The translations under genes and the position numbers were made by a program. A stretch of DNA of 64,000 nt from Apteryx mantelli (lineage: Eukaryota > Chordata > Aves > Apterygiformes > Apterygidae), in the NCBI RefSeq assembly GCF_036417845.1, contig NC_089980.1:68384501-68448500 (forward strand). Reading direction: 5' to 3'. The notes beneath the pieces were generated by a model, which was given only the letters and a program-made list of their open reading frames with translations, searched no databases and was not told where the DNA came from. This document shows positions 25,601 to 39,700 of the stretch, one piece after another (positions within the stretch are counted from its first letter, which is position 1; each line of letters begins with the position of its first letter).

Positions 25601-28600
25601 CATTATGGCTGTCAAAGAAGGCAAACGTGAATTTAAAAGGTGTCAAGACATATTTGGTAAACTAAGAAATGATCTGGATTATTAGCATGAAGGAGCTTTC
25701 CATGCTGTGCCCACAGCTCTGGGGCTATGATTCTTTAGGTCATAATTACTCCCTACTAACTCATTATTTGTATGTACACAGTGTGCAGGACAAAATACAA
25801 AAGAGAAGGAGTCTGACCAGATCAGACACTTTATTATGATGTTGCTCTCTCTCATCTACCCAACTATGATCCATTTTGTAAGGTGAAGTAAATGATTCAG
25901 GACAGAAATACATAAAGATCTCTGTTGTCTGTTTATCTTCAGAGACTGTGATTAGATCCAATATTTCCCAACTTGTGGTCCCTCTCCTGGGGGTCTTTGC
26001 CTTAGGATAGGCCTTATTTTTATTCAGCTTCTGCATTTTCAACAACAGGTAATATTAGCCTGTCGACAGGTTGGTGAAAGGAGTGTTCCCTTTTATTGGT
26101 CTGGAAAGCTTTAATTTTGTCATTTTTCCAAAAGCAACATGGAAATGGAACAGTCTTTCCCTCATTCAGAATACTCAAGGGTAAAAAATGTAGAAACTAG
26201 TTACAGTTTTCACTATATCAAGCCTGCCCCATTAATTAGGAAAATAATTTTCACTATCAAAGTCCACCTTTTTTTTTTTTAGTAAAGCAAATACTACTGT
26301 TGAACAACCAAAAAAGTGTTCAATTTTTTTTTTGCAGTTTGTATTGCTCCTTTTTACTAACCTTGTTTTAAATATTGGCTCTTCTTCAGGAGCAGTAAAG
26401 AATAGAGAAGTAACCTGTCTGTTTTTTCTCCATTTTCCATCCTTTCTTTTTGGTTGCCCCTGCAGTAAATTCAGAATCCTGTGTTAATGACAGTACTATC
26501 TGCTCACTTAGTTTGTAAAAAAACATACTGCACCACTTAAGATTTCCCAAATCAGAATTTCTCTTTCTCCCATTCCCAAACACCTGTATACCCAAATCAG
26601 GTTCAGAACATGTCCTCCGCCAAAACATCCCAGGAGACAGTGTCCAGTAGGAAAACTCCATGAGACTCTCTTTAACAATCCGCTAACAGCTATGGTAGTA
26701 CAGGAGGGAAACCCTTGTTCATTACCATTGTGTCCAGTCTACAGAGACTAACTCCAGTTGTGACAGCTGAGGTCAACACAGTCACTACTTTTATGGCCAC
26801 GGCCTTGATAGCCAGTGACGTCCTAAGAAATTCTAATCCCAGATACCCATCCCATTGTGTAATGGCTTCCATAAATATTAGAAAACTGCCCAAAATCCTC
26901 AGGTAAAGATATCTTGAAAGTTAGAGCAAAATTTGCTTTGATTTCTGACTGAAATAATTCCCAAGGTCTCCTGACGGTCCTGATTGACTCTCAAGCAGTG
27001 ACGGTTCAGATCCTTTGGTTAGCAAAAGTTGCCCTTACATATCACAAGTCAAAATATCTGATGTTTCTGAACATTTGATCCAGGAGCATCCTTGCAGAAG
27101 GTCAGCAGCCCCAGCCATGGGAAGGCTGGAGATGGGAGGGGATAAACTTTGAGGTTACACTGAATGAGAGGGGAACAATACACACCCACACAGCTCTGCC
27201 CTTAGGTCCTTCCCTTAACAGGAAAAGGAAGATAAACTGAGGAAGAAAGTATGGCTCCAGACAACCTTCTAGATCCAAACCTAGGAACATAATCAGCATT
27301 TTTAATGCTAAAGCCTGTCACTCCTGTAGTCCATGAAATGAGAAAAGAAGGAATTCTTACTTCCTTAAGGGCGACAGACATTAAGTAACCATAGGTGAGG
27401 ATGTGGAAAGGAATGGGTTAGAAAAGTCTCATAAATTTTTTTTAGGCTTCATCTGCACCATGGGACTGAGCAGCAAGCCAAGGCTATTTTGGCACTAAAG
27501 TCAAATGTGCATCTTCCTCCCTGTGGATTGTTTCATGGGAAGCAGCTTACACACCGGCCAGAGGGAGTCTTGGCCCACTCAGACAAATTCCTTGTCTAAA
27601 CAGTCAGGGTACCAGGACCTCAGGTGGTTCCACAGTATACACAAGCCCCTGCAGGACATCCTGCAGCCATCAAGACGTAGTGATGAGTTCAGCAGGAACC
27701 AGCATTTCTTGATATATTGCGATGCCCTCCAGCTACATCCAGGGAATATATGCCTCTGTTATTAATGAATGAGATCAATATTGCAGGTCCAGCATTAAAA
27801 GGGCTTGATACAGCTGCTAGCAGCAACAAACTGAAGAAAAAAAATCAGGTTGTGAAAGTGAATTTTCAGCTGTTTTTGTTTGCTCTTTGTACTGACATTT
27901 TGGTGATATTTACATGAATACAAAAAGACATTATCAGGGCAAAACAGCCACAGGTCAAGAATGAGCTACAGGAGACCAATATATAATGCAAAGCAGGCCA
28001 ACTTACCAGCCTCAGTTTGAAAAATTTCAAACATCCTTACCCCAATGAACCCTGCCACTGACTACAATAGGGTTGGTTTCAGCTGGGTAAGAATTCCTAA
28101 TGAAGGAAAAGTTTGCAGAAATTGAGCTCTCACTTATGGTGCAACATCTCAGACACCTGGAGGAACCAAACAGGAAATGTATGTCCCACAATATCGCACA
28201 GATATTCATACTGGAATAAAGGAGAAATATGAAAAGAGAGAGCAATTGAGAAATAACAGTAAGAAATGAGCTGCAATCCATGGATGCTAGTAGTAAATCT
28301 AACTTGTTTCCATTTCCACTACCTATCTGATGAATGCTAGATGAATTCACCTCCAAAAGATTGCCTTTTATTTCACAGAGCAGGAAAATATCAGCAAATA
28401 TACCAAACAAATAAATCTTCTTCCTAGTGTTATAGCTTCCCAACCCTTTTCCCATTTTCTAAAATAATTTTATTTGTTGCTGTTTGGCTAAGTATTACAA
28501 GTAGGGCGTTTTTCTGTAATTTTAAATTTACTCAAAGTCATAACCTTTGGCAGCTGAGTGTAGTTATGATTAATGCCCCAAATCTCTTCTGTTCAAGTTT

Positions 28601-30543
28601 CCATTCCATTTCACCCTGCAGTAGCTGAGCACTCAGCACCATCTCTGGCCAGCTGCAGAAAGTACAAACTTGAGTTCAAATAAACGAACAAAAGTCCCCA
28701 GTATGAAATTCATAGGGCTCAGAAGAGATTAAGTTGTCATACAGATTTATCACAAAAAGACCCCTGCTTTTCTGGAACATGAGGAGCACCCAGAAGTGAA
28801 AAACTTATGAAATCTGATTTATTTGCCTAAAATACATTTCTATAAAATTCTGTATTATGCATTATGCTTTTAAAATTGTGTTTTTGCTCTTCCTTGATCT
28901 AAGAAGCATTAAAACCCTGTTCTGTTTTATATGTGACTTCTTTTGCAGGATGGTAATGCTTTCTGCCTTTAGATTAATCTTACTGCATTTAACAGCTGCA
29001 GATTGATGGACTAGCCATGGAGAAGCTGAGAGGAAGGAATCCCTAATGGGATCTGAACTCATATTTCCTGCTCGGTTCCTTCCATAATGAGTCAAACCAA
29101 AAGCATATATCCAGAGACACAATTACAGAGAAAAATACTGGATTTGTGCTTCTTTATCTGAATCAGTAAAAATTTCTTCCCCAACCTCTCTTCTTACCTT
29201 ATATTCAAGCCTGCATCTTTCTCTCCTAAAGCATAGATGTGCTTGGAGAAAATACCTAGATTCTAGTTTGCTTGTTACTTTTGGTCTGAAATGGTGGAAA
29301 AAATCAAATTTAACCTATTCAATTACATGAGACCTCTTTCAGGGTCAAAGTTTGAACAATACACAGGAAATAATGATCAGAGTTGAAAAATGAGTCCCAG
29401 ATCCCCCAAGTTATGTAAGTGATACACCCATCCCACACACACACTTACATACATGTATGGAAAAACTTCGGTGTGGGTTAGATCAAGTCTTCGTCTCCAT
29501 AAATAAATTCATAATGGTTTTATTCACATTTGTTTTTCTTCCCATGGTCTCAAATGCATTCTTAGCGAAGTCCAAGAGCAGAAGAAGATTTTCAACTGTA
29601 TTTGTATGCACATAGCACAAAGACAATGACCTTTCATCTGTGAGTCTGTTTAAGTCTGAGAGTATATTTCACATTAAATTCTGGTCCCTGACCCAAGATG
29701 ACTCAAAAATTCATGCTGAAGTAAACTTAATGCAAGCTTTCCTTTCTTTCCTTATGCTGTGGTGCCACATTTAAAAGCATCTGAATGTTCTTCTTCCCAT
29801 TGTGAACTGATAATCACGTCACTGGTTTAAATGGTTTACCAAAAGGAGGTTGTCTCATAAGGGAAATTTCAGACTTTAAATTTATAAAGGCCTAAAAGGC
29901 AATTCAGAATAAAAGTATTATAATAACCTAAAGAGTAGAGAATACCACATTAGAAGATCTATTTCCCACCTATTTAAATTTAAATATACCATTTCCGTGC
30001 TAAGCAGTTGGGCTTGAATTACCAATGAACCAATCTACCGCATTTTCACAATCAGAAAGACACGTGAAAAACATGAAAAATAAATCTAAGTTTTCTTCAC
30101 ATTATTGCAGTAGTGCCTGCCAAACACAGAAAAGACTTTACTTAAGAACTACAAGCTGAGAAAATGTCATATATTTCCCAAGTATTTGCTCAGGTTTTTA
30201 CCCTAACTTACTTCCAGTGTTTCCTCATTCTTGCATGTTCTCTTTTTGTTAAGGTGAAATGCAACTGACTTTCAGTAGCATAATTTGGTTGCAGAGAGCA
30301 AATCTAGACATGCATCATCCTTGAATACTTGAAGTAAGTGAATTTAAAACTCAGTGTTCAAAAGAACTTTGGAAACTTGATTATAATCAGCTAGCTTTAA
30401 TGCCATCCTGGAACCAAAATAATCAGAGGTCACTTGTGTCTCAGCCACTATAGGATCACATTCTTGCTTTTGTAGGGGGAGCAAGCATTACCTGAGCAAG
30501 GGCTCATTACTTCCCTGCTTTATCTCACAGCTGCCTGTGGGGT
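22692..30543. other. Intergenic, no gene seen
   Basis: AT-rich DNA apart from the short tandem repeat at 24092. The longest frame (minus, 28027-28455, 142 codons) is hydrophobic and Ser-rich with no recognisable family. A part at 26386-26893 keeps frames open on both strands but matches nothing I know. Confidence 0.6.
24092..24142 (+). repeat. Short tandem repeat of TGAGTTTAAA
   Basis: Four copies start at 24092, 24106, 24120 and 24130. The first and last are followed by the related CCTGTG. Confidence 0.8.
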
Positions 30544-30850
30544 GTGCCCACATTCTTCTCTCTGCCTCTGGTTCTGGCTCCTCCAAGGGCTTCTGTGAAT
30601 CCCCTATTCACCCTCCTCCATATCTATCATATTCCTCTGTGTGATCCCACATTTCCTTCCTTTCCCAGTACCAGGGTCTCTGTTCCCCACTCCTCTTTAC
30701 CACTGTCCTCTTTTTTGATGCCAGGACTCCCATGTAACCATTCCTTCATGTGCCCCATTTTCACTGATCTTCTTGCTGTGCAAAAGGTTTCCCCATGTTC
30801 CCCTCCCTGCATTAGGGACTTCCTGATCCCTCTTTCTTCCAACTCCTCTT
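30544..30850. repeat. Pyrimidine-rich tract
   Basis: T+C-rich + strand with CTCC/TTCC motifs and few purine runs. It leaves long open frames on both strands, but none has domain-like composition. Confidence 0.55.
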
Positions 30851-33800
30851 AGGTTGCTCCCAGACACTGTGCATCTTCCATGGCAGGAAGAGGGGAAGGG
30901 TGAGGTTGGGAGAAACAAATTTCAGACAACATTAAGTTCTGTTCAGCTGAGGTGGTAATAGGTGAGAAGGTGGGAAATGAGGAATGATCATAATGTAGAA
31001 AGCCCTAGACTAGACTTCATGGTTGTCATTAATTAGCAGTTTGGTCTATGGCTCCTTGAATAAAACAAATAAAAAAAAAAAACCACGGCATCTAATTGTC
31101 TCCTCCACTTTCACTCCATCCTCCTTTTTATTCCCACTTTGCTCCCAAGTCAGTAGGGTTCTCTCTGTTATTGCCTAGAATCTGTCCTGAAATTTTTATT
31201 CATGAGACACAGTGGTCAAAAGTTCATGTTCCAGAGAAAAGGTCCAATGCACCATCAAGTAATGTGCAATCTTGGTTGTCAGTCAATAACTAAGCAAGTG
31301 CTGATTTCAGTGGCAGGTTCCAGACTAAAGACTAAACACATCTTTCTGAAGGCCTGCTGCAAAGAGAAAGGGAACAAGAGTATTAAAATAACCTATTCAT
31401 TAACAGTAATTCTCTCAGTTTGAGAAAAAAGGGCCTAAGAAAACAAATGCCAAAAAGCTCAGCTTGAGGTGTTAGGGAGAAATATTGCCGACTGTGTGTG
31501 TGGCATATCTTCATTCAATTAGCTTTTTGTGTATCTTTATTGTATACAGATTTCACAATCTTAAGCCCCTGCAGGGCTGAGGACAGTGGAGTAGTAATAC
31601 TCTTTCTGAAGTGTAGCTCAAAGGTGTATGTTAGAGTGAAGAAAAGTTAGAAAAGAATTAGCAGCAATACAGTAGCCAACCAGAACTGCAGACAAACATC
31701 AGGTAAAAACAACATAGTTATGCATGCAGAAATCTAAGCAGAATGCCTGCTTATTTTTAAAAAGAACAATAAACAGTTCAAGGACAATAAACAAGTTTAT
31801 GCTTCATCTGTGACTTATCTGACACTTCTTCAAAGCAATACAGTATCTCCTAATGTACTGGGGCTCTGCCTCAGTAATAACTTTGTGGGAAATCTGACAC
31901 CCAAATCATCAGCATCACTTAAGACTGGTATATCCTTTCCTTAGGGTATTTTTTAATTAGGCATTTTACAGGCAAGATCTGAAGATAAATCATGGAACAT
32001 GGTGTCCTTCTCATCAGATCCTCAATAGAGATTATTCAGTAGATACAAAAATGCCATGCATTACTTAAAAGAACTGGCAGCAAATTCCTGCTCTTGGGAT
32101 ATGCTGATAGCTACTTAGGTGGTGTTTATCGTCATAAGACCAGTGACTTCACTAAAAGATAGTTTGGCCCATATCCCCTTACATCAGGGCTTTGGATTTT
32201 TTTTTAATAGTAAGCTTTCCTCTTAGAAATTAGCCTTTCACCACAGAAATGATAAGTGATGGTGGGCCAGGCTCTACCTTCATTAATATTGGTACAAATC
32301 TAGACTAAATTTGACTTAGTTTTTTAGATGTACAAATGTTTACAGATGAGATTGGTCCTTGGCTGTTTCATAGGGAAATAACCTAACAGATAGAAATTTT
32401 AGCTCTTATGACAATAGCAGAAAGGAAGAATGAATTTTTGGCATTTTCAGTTTTTCCTCTTTTCTTCCCAGTTCAATGCGTATCAGAGTCAACACCACAA
32501 AAATAGAAACAAAATACTTACACTAATCCTGAAGTCATGTGTGACCCTTACTAATGCTTCTTACTTCTGTCATACAGGATATATATTCCACTGGAGTTTG
32601 ACAGAGGGGAGCATGTTCCAGGAATGAAATCTTAGAGACTGACCAGATTTTTAATTGGTATAAATCATCAAAGCTCCACTGGCTTCAGTACATCTGCAGT
32701 TGAATGAAGATGGTGTTTAGCTTCAGTGAAGACAATCTGTAGATGTTATTGATGAAATCCTTGTATAAAATCTTAACACTAAATCATGAAACAATGGCAA
32801 GATACTAACTACAAGGCAGCAAAATTAAGATGTGAAAGGTTGGCATGACAAAGGATAGTAAGACAAATGTGTACAACAGACAAATGTTTCAGAGCTAAAA
32901 AGCAAGTGCTACTCCCTTGATATTTCTTTTCTGTCAAAATATAATTAAAGAATAGCAAAAATGTGTTTCAGTAATGCATATAATTATATCTGCAGCTGTA
33001 GACATATTTGCTTGAAGTGATAAAAATAAAGGCATTCCCAGGTGCTAATGTTGACTAATCAATCTGCTATTAACAGGTAACACACCTCCAACTGAAAGAA
33101 GAGAGAAGGCCATTTTCCCAAATCAGTCAATGCATCAATCAAGAAGTCAGTCAAGAAAAATTAGGATCACAGAAGCATAATATGTGTACCACAGGCCCTG
33201 AATTAATGTGAATTACTAGAATCAAAAAAAGTCTTCTATCCAAAAAAGTCAATACACCTCCAGCTATAGAAATCAAGAAAGATAATACTGTTGACCACAT
33301 TTCTTGAAAAGCCTGCATTATACCTTTTGCATATATTCTTCAATAAAGAGGGAAAAATTATGAGCTTCAACATGCAGAACTGTTTCCTGATTCTTCTTCT
33401 GAGAGAGCAACAAAATTTGCACCTGTTCCTTGCCTGCCTGCTCCTTTCCAAAACACGTCTTTTCAAAACATGCAAAAACTCCAAAAGATTCAGTGGAGGA
33501 AAGGTGCATTTTCACCTAAGCTGCCTGATCACACATTGTCACCCAAATTGATCCCCCCCTGTCAACCTTGACAGAAGAGTTTGTTTTACCATTGCTGTGC
33601 TTGCCCCTAACAATAAGTGGAATCCATCCAAGAAGGCAGAATGGGAAGAAGAATTTCTAATGCACAAATGAATACTTATTCATTGAATTTTTATGAAATA
33701 AAATTGAATATTTATGAAAATCATTGCAGATCCTGGCTCACCACTCAAAGTGTATGTTGCTTTGCCTTGTAAACACTGAGGATATGGAGAAGACTCCACT

Positions 33801-35499
33801 ACAGTCCTTTAGGGCAATCCTCTGCCTTCCACTGTTCTCAAACCCAGAGCTGAAATCATAGCTAGGAGCCCCGGTAAGACAGTTCAAAAGTCTGTGCCAA
33901 CTGGGAAGAGTCTGGGAAGTACAGTTCCTGCTCCCAAGATTACTTCTGGTTTACTGGTCTGTTTACTTTTGATCTGCTTGATTATTAATGTATTTTTTTT
34001 ACACTATCCTGAGAATTTTCCTATCTCCTTCCCTAGACACAAAGACAAAGTACAACCATTACTGCTCCTCCCATAAGCCATGTTTTAAAAGGAAAACAGC
34101 TAGGACTGTATTTTGTTGCCTAAGGGTAAGGGAAACTAACCCCATCAATCTGTCTTGGGCATATTCTGAGTTCACATACAGCATTAGGCCATTCAGGAGT
34201 AGGATTTCTGCTTACTGTCTGGAAGCAAGTGAGATGCTGGTCAGACTCTCTGCCTTGCAGCTCACATAGATCCTGCTCTGGAAATACAGCAGCACAGCAG
34301 TGCAGGCATCAAAGGGACTTCCAGGTCAGAACAGAAGGTACCAAGCTAGTCAAAGTGCTATTGACATTAGGGTGAAAACAGTGATCACAATGTGACCTCC
34401 TAAACACCATCTAAGCTCTGCTTTAAATGTCAAAATCCTTCTCTAGATGTTTCTTTTCTCTCCTTATAGAAATCTTGCACTTGAGCAGTGTGCATGAAGA
34501 TCTCCAAATTATCCTGGTGTTGTTTTTAACTCTTCTTCTCCTTTTAACATTTTGAACTGTCCCTCCAACTGCTCTACAGCTCTGGTTACCTCATTTATTA
34601 TAAAACTGATGGGATGGTAGTATCAGAACATCAGCATGGCTTGCTGATCAGGCAAACAGTCATTATCTCCCAGGGGAAGAAATACTGCTAATGGAACAAA
34701 AAATTCAGAAAATCTGAATTATTTTTGTTATCTAAAAAGACAGGCAAATAAGCAGGGATTATAACTGATGTAAACATCACTGTTTTCTCTTTGGTTACTT
34801 GATTAGCTACATTTTTAATTCATATATAGATAAAGGGTCACCTTTCTAAAAAGCATTTTCTATTAGCTATGGAAATATTATGATTCAATGCTCTTTTCAT
34901 AATAAACGCAATGCTCAGGGAGTCCTTTTCATGGATCGAGTTCAGCAAAGCCCTTAAACAAATGCTTGCAGTGTATTGATGCTGTGTCCAAAACAATGCC
35001 ATTCATTTCCTGTTTTTTTCAAAATAGTCATTGGAATACCTACTTTAACAGAAACATTTCCAACAACTATACACCACAAACAAAACAAAGCCAAAAAAAT
35101 CAATAAAGGATTTTTTTTCTTGCTAATGAATAATCATATTGGCAGACAGACTGGTCATAAACTCTGAGGGAAAAAGATCATCCTTCTGTCGTGCACTTCT
35201 GTCTGCCTGTAGAACACACCACATTTAAATCCTGCTTTATGACTGGGACTCCAAAATGCTATCGTACTTACAGTAATAATAATAGTACTAGCAACTACCT
35301 GATACTTTCTCTTAAAGACATCACCTTCCACACATAGTGATGGTTGTGGTACCCTAGGAATGACCTAGGGGAAGCTCTTATACCACTGTATGTTAAGAAA
35401 GCAAAGGAAATGCACCTTCTCAGCAAATACACCTGAGTACTGCTCCACCAATCCTAACACGAGGCCACACAAATGGAGAAAACTTTTTAATACTTCCCA

Positions 35500-35530
<31 letters not shown>

Positions 35531-36064
35531 GGAGATGTCGTGGCATGTGGACCATAAAGCAAACGATTCCACCCTGCATCCCACTGAACTACATTTTACT
35601 GATTTCAGCTGCAGCAAGCATGTTATGGGAAGTAAGGACTCGGACAGTAAAGTGGGCATTCAGATGTTTTTAGATTAATCCAAAGACATTTTGCTAAATG
35701 TCTAAAGACTGATTAACACCTTTGGGTTTCTTTGTTTTATTTTAGTAATTTTTCTGGCCAGATAACCAATGATGATAATCCTTCAACTGTATCAAACTGT
35801 CATTAGCAAGCAATGTTTCAATGCAAAAGAACAAACGATTAAGAAAAAAATGTTAATCTGTTTTTTTTTTTATGACAAATCTTTTTGCACTTTTGAAAAT
35901 GGGGTAAAGAATTAGAAATCCAGGGTAGCTTGCTTTCCCATGAGTCAAAGGCATCAGCTCTTGTCTTTCCATGTCTTCTTGCTATCAATAAGCTGTTGCT
36001 AGGATGTGAATGTTTCCATAGCAATAAGTGAACTCTTCAGCTTCACTAACAGCACTGTTCTTCC
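30851..36064. other. Intergenic, no gene seen
   Basis: AT-rich DNA with short frames only, plus the CA microsatellite at 35499. No CR1 end or LTR was recognised. Confidence 0.65.
35499..35525. repeat. (CA)13 microsatellite
   Basis: Thirteen uninterrupted CA units; likely polymorphic. Confidence 0.92.
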
Positions 36065-36086
36065 CTCTCTCTCTCTCTCTCTCTCT
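36065..36086. repeat. (CT)11 microsatellite
   Basis: Eleven CT units in a pyrimidine-rich context, about 320 bases before the isolated CpG island. Confidence 0.92.
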
Positions 36087-36404
36087 TTCCTTTTCTGAGA
36101 CTGTTTATTTTTTTCATACTCTCAGAACAAATATGGAAATGAAAATAGGACAAGATGGGCAAATTCTGCATCAGGTTAACACCTGTGAAGACCTGAGGAC
36201 TTCAGTGTGACTTCAGGTAATGTTACTGAGAAGGGAATGTGGCCTTAGTCATAGTTTTAGGCTGCTTGCTTTTATTTCAGATTTCTAACACGGAACAGAG
36301 TATGCTCAGAAAATGGCCTGAAATCTTAAAGGGAACAGTTTGTTCAGAGGAAGAGAATTTGAAGTGCTGGCACTCTCTTTCTTCTCCCGGGTTGTGTTGG
36401 TTTG

Positions 36405-36655
36405 GGAGTATTTGAGAATGCAGAGCCGCTTCTCCAGGTGCTGGCGGAGGCGAGGAGGCTGTGCCGCGATTGCCACCTGTTGGGTCGGAACCTGCAACTG
36501 CAGGGCCGGCAGCTGGGGCGCCCCGGCTGCCCGGGCCGCGCTGGCTTGGGGCGAGCCGGGACCCCGCGCCCTCGCCAGCACATCTGCATTGCTGCGGCGC
36601 CGGGGTGCGCTCAGTCCCAAGCCGCCCCATAAGCAGCCCCGTCCTCCAGGACGAC
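36405..36655. promoter_or_regulatory. Isolated CpG-rich island in the gene desert
   Basis: About 24 CpG dinucleotides fall in roughly 240 bases that are strongly GC-rich, while the flanks are AT-rich and nearly CpG-free. It lies about 25 kb upstream of the receptor start codon. Several reading frames stay open across it on both strands, as expected for GC-rich DNA. None has a recognisable domain, so I do not call a gene. Candidates are a promoter of a long non-coding RNA or an alternative upstream OPRM1 exon, an enhancer-type orphan CpG island, or a GC-rich repeat remnant. The left edge carries 'ttgtgttggtttgggag', which has a repeat-like look. Confidence 0.5.
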
Positions 36656-36720
36656 TGAAGCTCTGGTCAGTACAAGAACTCACATGAAAATCTGTGTACT
36701 CCTGTTTTACCAAGAACAGT

Positions 36721-36763
36721 AATAATAATAGCAACAACAACAACAATAATAATAATAATAGAT
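36721..36763. repeat. (AAT)n/(AAC)n compound microsatellite
   Basis: AAT units, then AAC units, then AAT units again, directly right of the isolated CpG island. It encodes a poly-Leu start in a minus-strand frame, which is an artefact. Confidence 0.92.
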
Positions 36764-39700
36764 AATTTCTCTGTCCTAACTCCCTACTGTTCTTTTTAGC
36801 TCAGGTCATGAGAAGGTGCAACCACAAGTCAGCCAGCACACTAGACTGACTGAATGAACGTACATATCAAAGACCTCCACACATCTTTCCTTGTTTTCTT
36901 TCTTTTCAAAAGTTTCAGAGTAATTGCTTGCCCCCCACAGTATTTACCTCTTTCTCAGCTGCCGAACACCACAGCAGCACACTCCACAACTGCCTTCCTC
37001 AGCCCAGGAGTCTTTGTGTTTCCTCTGTTCTGTGGGGAGAAATCCATAGAGGCTTTTCCTATTGTAGCATTCAGAGTAACTCGGGTTTCCACTTGGTTGT
37101 CAGGTACCTATTTTTGCTTGACAAACTATTCAAATAAACAAACATTAAATCAGTAGTGGGTGAAAAAAAGACAAGCAGTTCCCTTACTTTATCTCTCCTC
37201 CTCTCTTTTTTACTGAAGGAAAAATCTCAGATAGAAATTTGTGTGCTGAAGTCTCCCAAACAGCATACCAGACCCTCCTGATGCTAAGGAGACAATGGGC
37301 ATAAGGCCAGAGCTCTCACTTCTATTTTGGATATTTATTAGCCAGAGGGCAAAGCCAGAAGGAAGAAGAGGGTATACAGTGAAGGAAAAATGATGCAAAA
37401 AAGGGTAGAAATTTTACAGAAAAAAAGAAATATAGAAATTTTGATGCAGCATATATGAAGTTCTAGATAAGGTAATGAAGGAAATCCTGATCTGAATTTG
37501 ACTCTTTGCCTCCATTCATTAGATAATTTTCTAGAAAACAGTAAGTGACAGTAAATTCCAGCAAGTATTTGTTGTGGTGGTGTTCAGTGGCAATGCAATG
37601 ATTAGCCCTCTCCATGGAATGACACCATGGAACTCATAAAATATTTACAGTGACAAGAATCTTGGGGTTAGAACTGATCTGGTTCATCAAACGTGAAAGG
37701 CACATTTATTCTGTTTTTCTTATTTACAGGAAAATACAATTACATATCCCAGTTTATGAGCTCTTTATATCCCATCCCTTCTGCCTTACAATATTTGGGT
37801 TGAACTGTGTGCTAGACTGTCAAATACACTCAGCACTTTTTTTTTGTTAAGAACAACGCATACATATTTTTGACATTAAGCACTTTGTGTGTTTGTTTGC
37901 CAAGTGACTTTGACAGATCTCCTTAATAATGAGACAACATTTTTCTTTAAATTACTCCATTTTCTAGACAAGCCACCGTAGGCACAGAGACTTTGCTACA
38001 ACAAAAACATATTTATGAAGCTACATTTTTAAAATATTAATGATATGTTACTGCCTTTTATCCTTTGGCTGGTCCATTGTTTTCTGCAATCAGTTCTTAC
38101 ACTCAGCTGAGACACCCCCAGTGAGAGGATCATCAGAGTCACAAAGAGTCTGAGCTCTAGTCAGAAACTTCAGTACCAACGAATTTATAACCACTGCCTT
38201 CCCTCACTTTGACAAGTTTGCTTTTAGTACACTGAAGATATTTTCCAGTGCACATTGGAAGTTAAGGTGTTTTTCAGTGCTTCTTCCTGAGATGCCTATT
38301 AATCAAAAGCATACGAGCCTCTGATCCATGTGTCTATTTGACGTGTTTATAACCCTAAAAATTTTGTTGCCCAAACTGCAAAGTTAGCATAAGGCCTGTG
38401 ACCTGTTACTAGCAATGGCAATACTGTTCTTCCTGGGCCACTCATCAACACCATTAATTGATTTCTCATAAATACTGTCTTGCCATAGTTGGCAATAAGG
38501 CTGTCCATTGCAACAAATGTCACCTGGGGATGCTGATTTATGCCAGCTGGGGGATGGATGTACTTTGTAGATCACAATGAACCCAATGCTGGTGGGGTAA
38601 GTTATAGGATGGCAAGATACACGTGTAGGGTCTAACCATGTTGCAGAAAAGTTGGAAAGGGAAACTGTTCCAGGCACAGGCAACTCATGAGGATGCAAGA
38701 TAAAAGCAGAACACTCAGAGCTGCCTTTAGCTGTGCTACATAGATTCAGACTGTCATATGGATTCAGAGCCTTTAAATTACTTAGCAAAACTTTGCCATT
38801 TACTCACTTTCAGATAATTTGCTTTAAATAAAAAGTGGGTCAAAATGAAATATGGCATAACTTATGCTCAAAGCTAGCCTTTTGCAGTGTAAATGAAGAT
38901 AAATTACATGCTATACTCTGGTCCAAAATCCACACAGGTCAATGGGAATCTTGTAACGGACCTCAGTGGGCATTGGAATTCCCTCTACAAGGGAATGAGA
39001 AATACAGAAGGTAGGAAGATGCATCTTTTAAAACACATCCTTTTGAAAGGAGTAAAGCAAAGGCTTACTTTAATTTGTTAAGCATCAGCTCCACATGAAA
39101 CTCAAAAGCAAAAGCACTAGTGTGCCTCTCAGATCTCCTTTCTTTCTGTCAGTGTAGTGATCTTCAGGAGGTAACAGGTATCTCTCCACTGCAGCCCAGT
39201 GACGTGTGAGCCCCTCTGGGTCCTGAGCTAACTTCACGCTTGCATGCGTGAATGCTACTGGGAAGAGATTTGGGAGAACTGAAGGCTGTTCTCCTAGACC
39301 AGAGAGACCAAGTGAACAGCATAGCAGTTACCCTGCACTGTTGCCATGGCCTGCACTGCTCCAATACCCAAGCAGGCTAGTTTAAAGCAAACATGATTGG
39401 TCCTCTCGGCTGCCATGCCACCACAGGATATAAACACACGTTGGCTTTCCATTGGATCTTACGGTTCTCATTCTTCATGCCTTGAATGCAGCGCTAAAAC
39501 ATCTCTTTGCGAGATGAGAGAATATATCTACAAAACAGGCTGAAAGTACAAACACACTCTTTTCCCTCCAGCTCCCTCAGATCCCCGCTAAAAATTTCTG
39601 TCCTTAGTATTGTCTTGTAGCAATGTCACTAAGAAGAGAGTGGGGCAAAAATGTTTGTAATTTAAAAATTAGTATAGCGTAAATGAATTTGAATCAATAA

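Noticed and set aside
28027..28455. 142-codon minus-strand frame
   Set aside because: Hydrophobic, Ser-rich, no motif and no promoter or splice context; length is within chance for 64 kb.
36277..36746. Open frames of 115-146 codons across the isolated CpG island, both strands
   Set aside because: Overlapping frames on both strands, with a poly-Leu start from the AAT/AAC repeat; no family match. Kept only as a CpG-island finding.
38384..38788. 134-codon minus-strand frame
   Set aside because: No recognisable domain or gene context; treated as chance.
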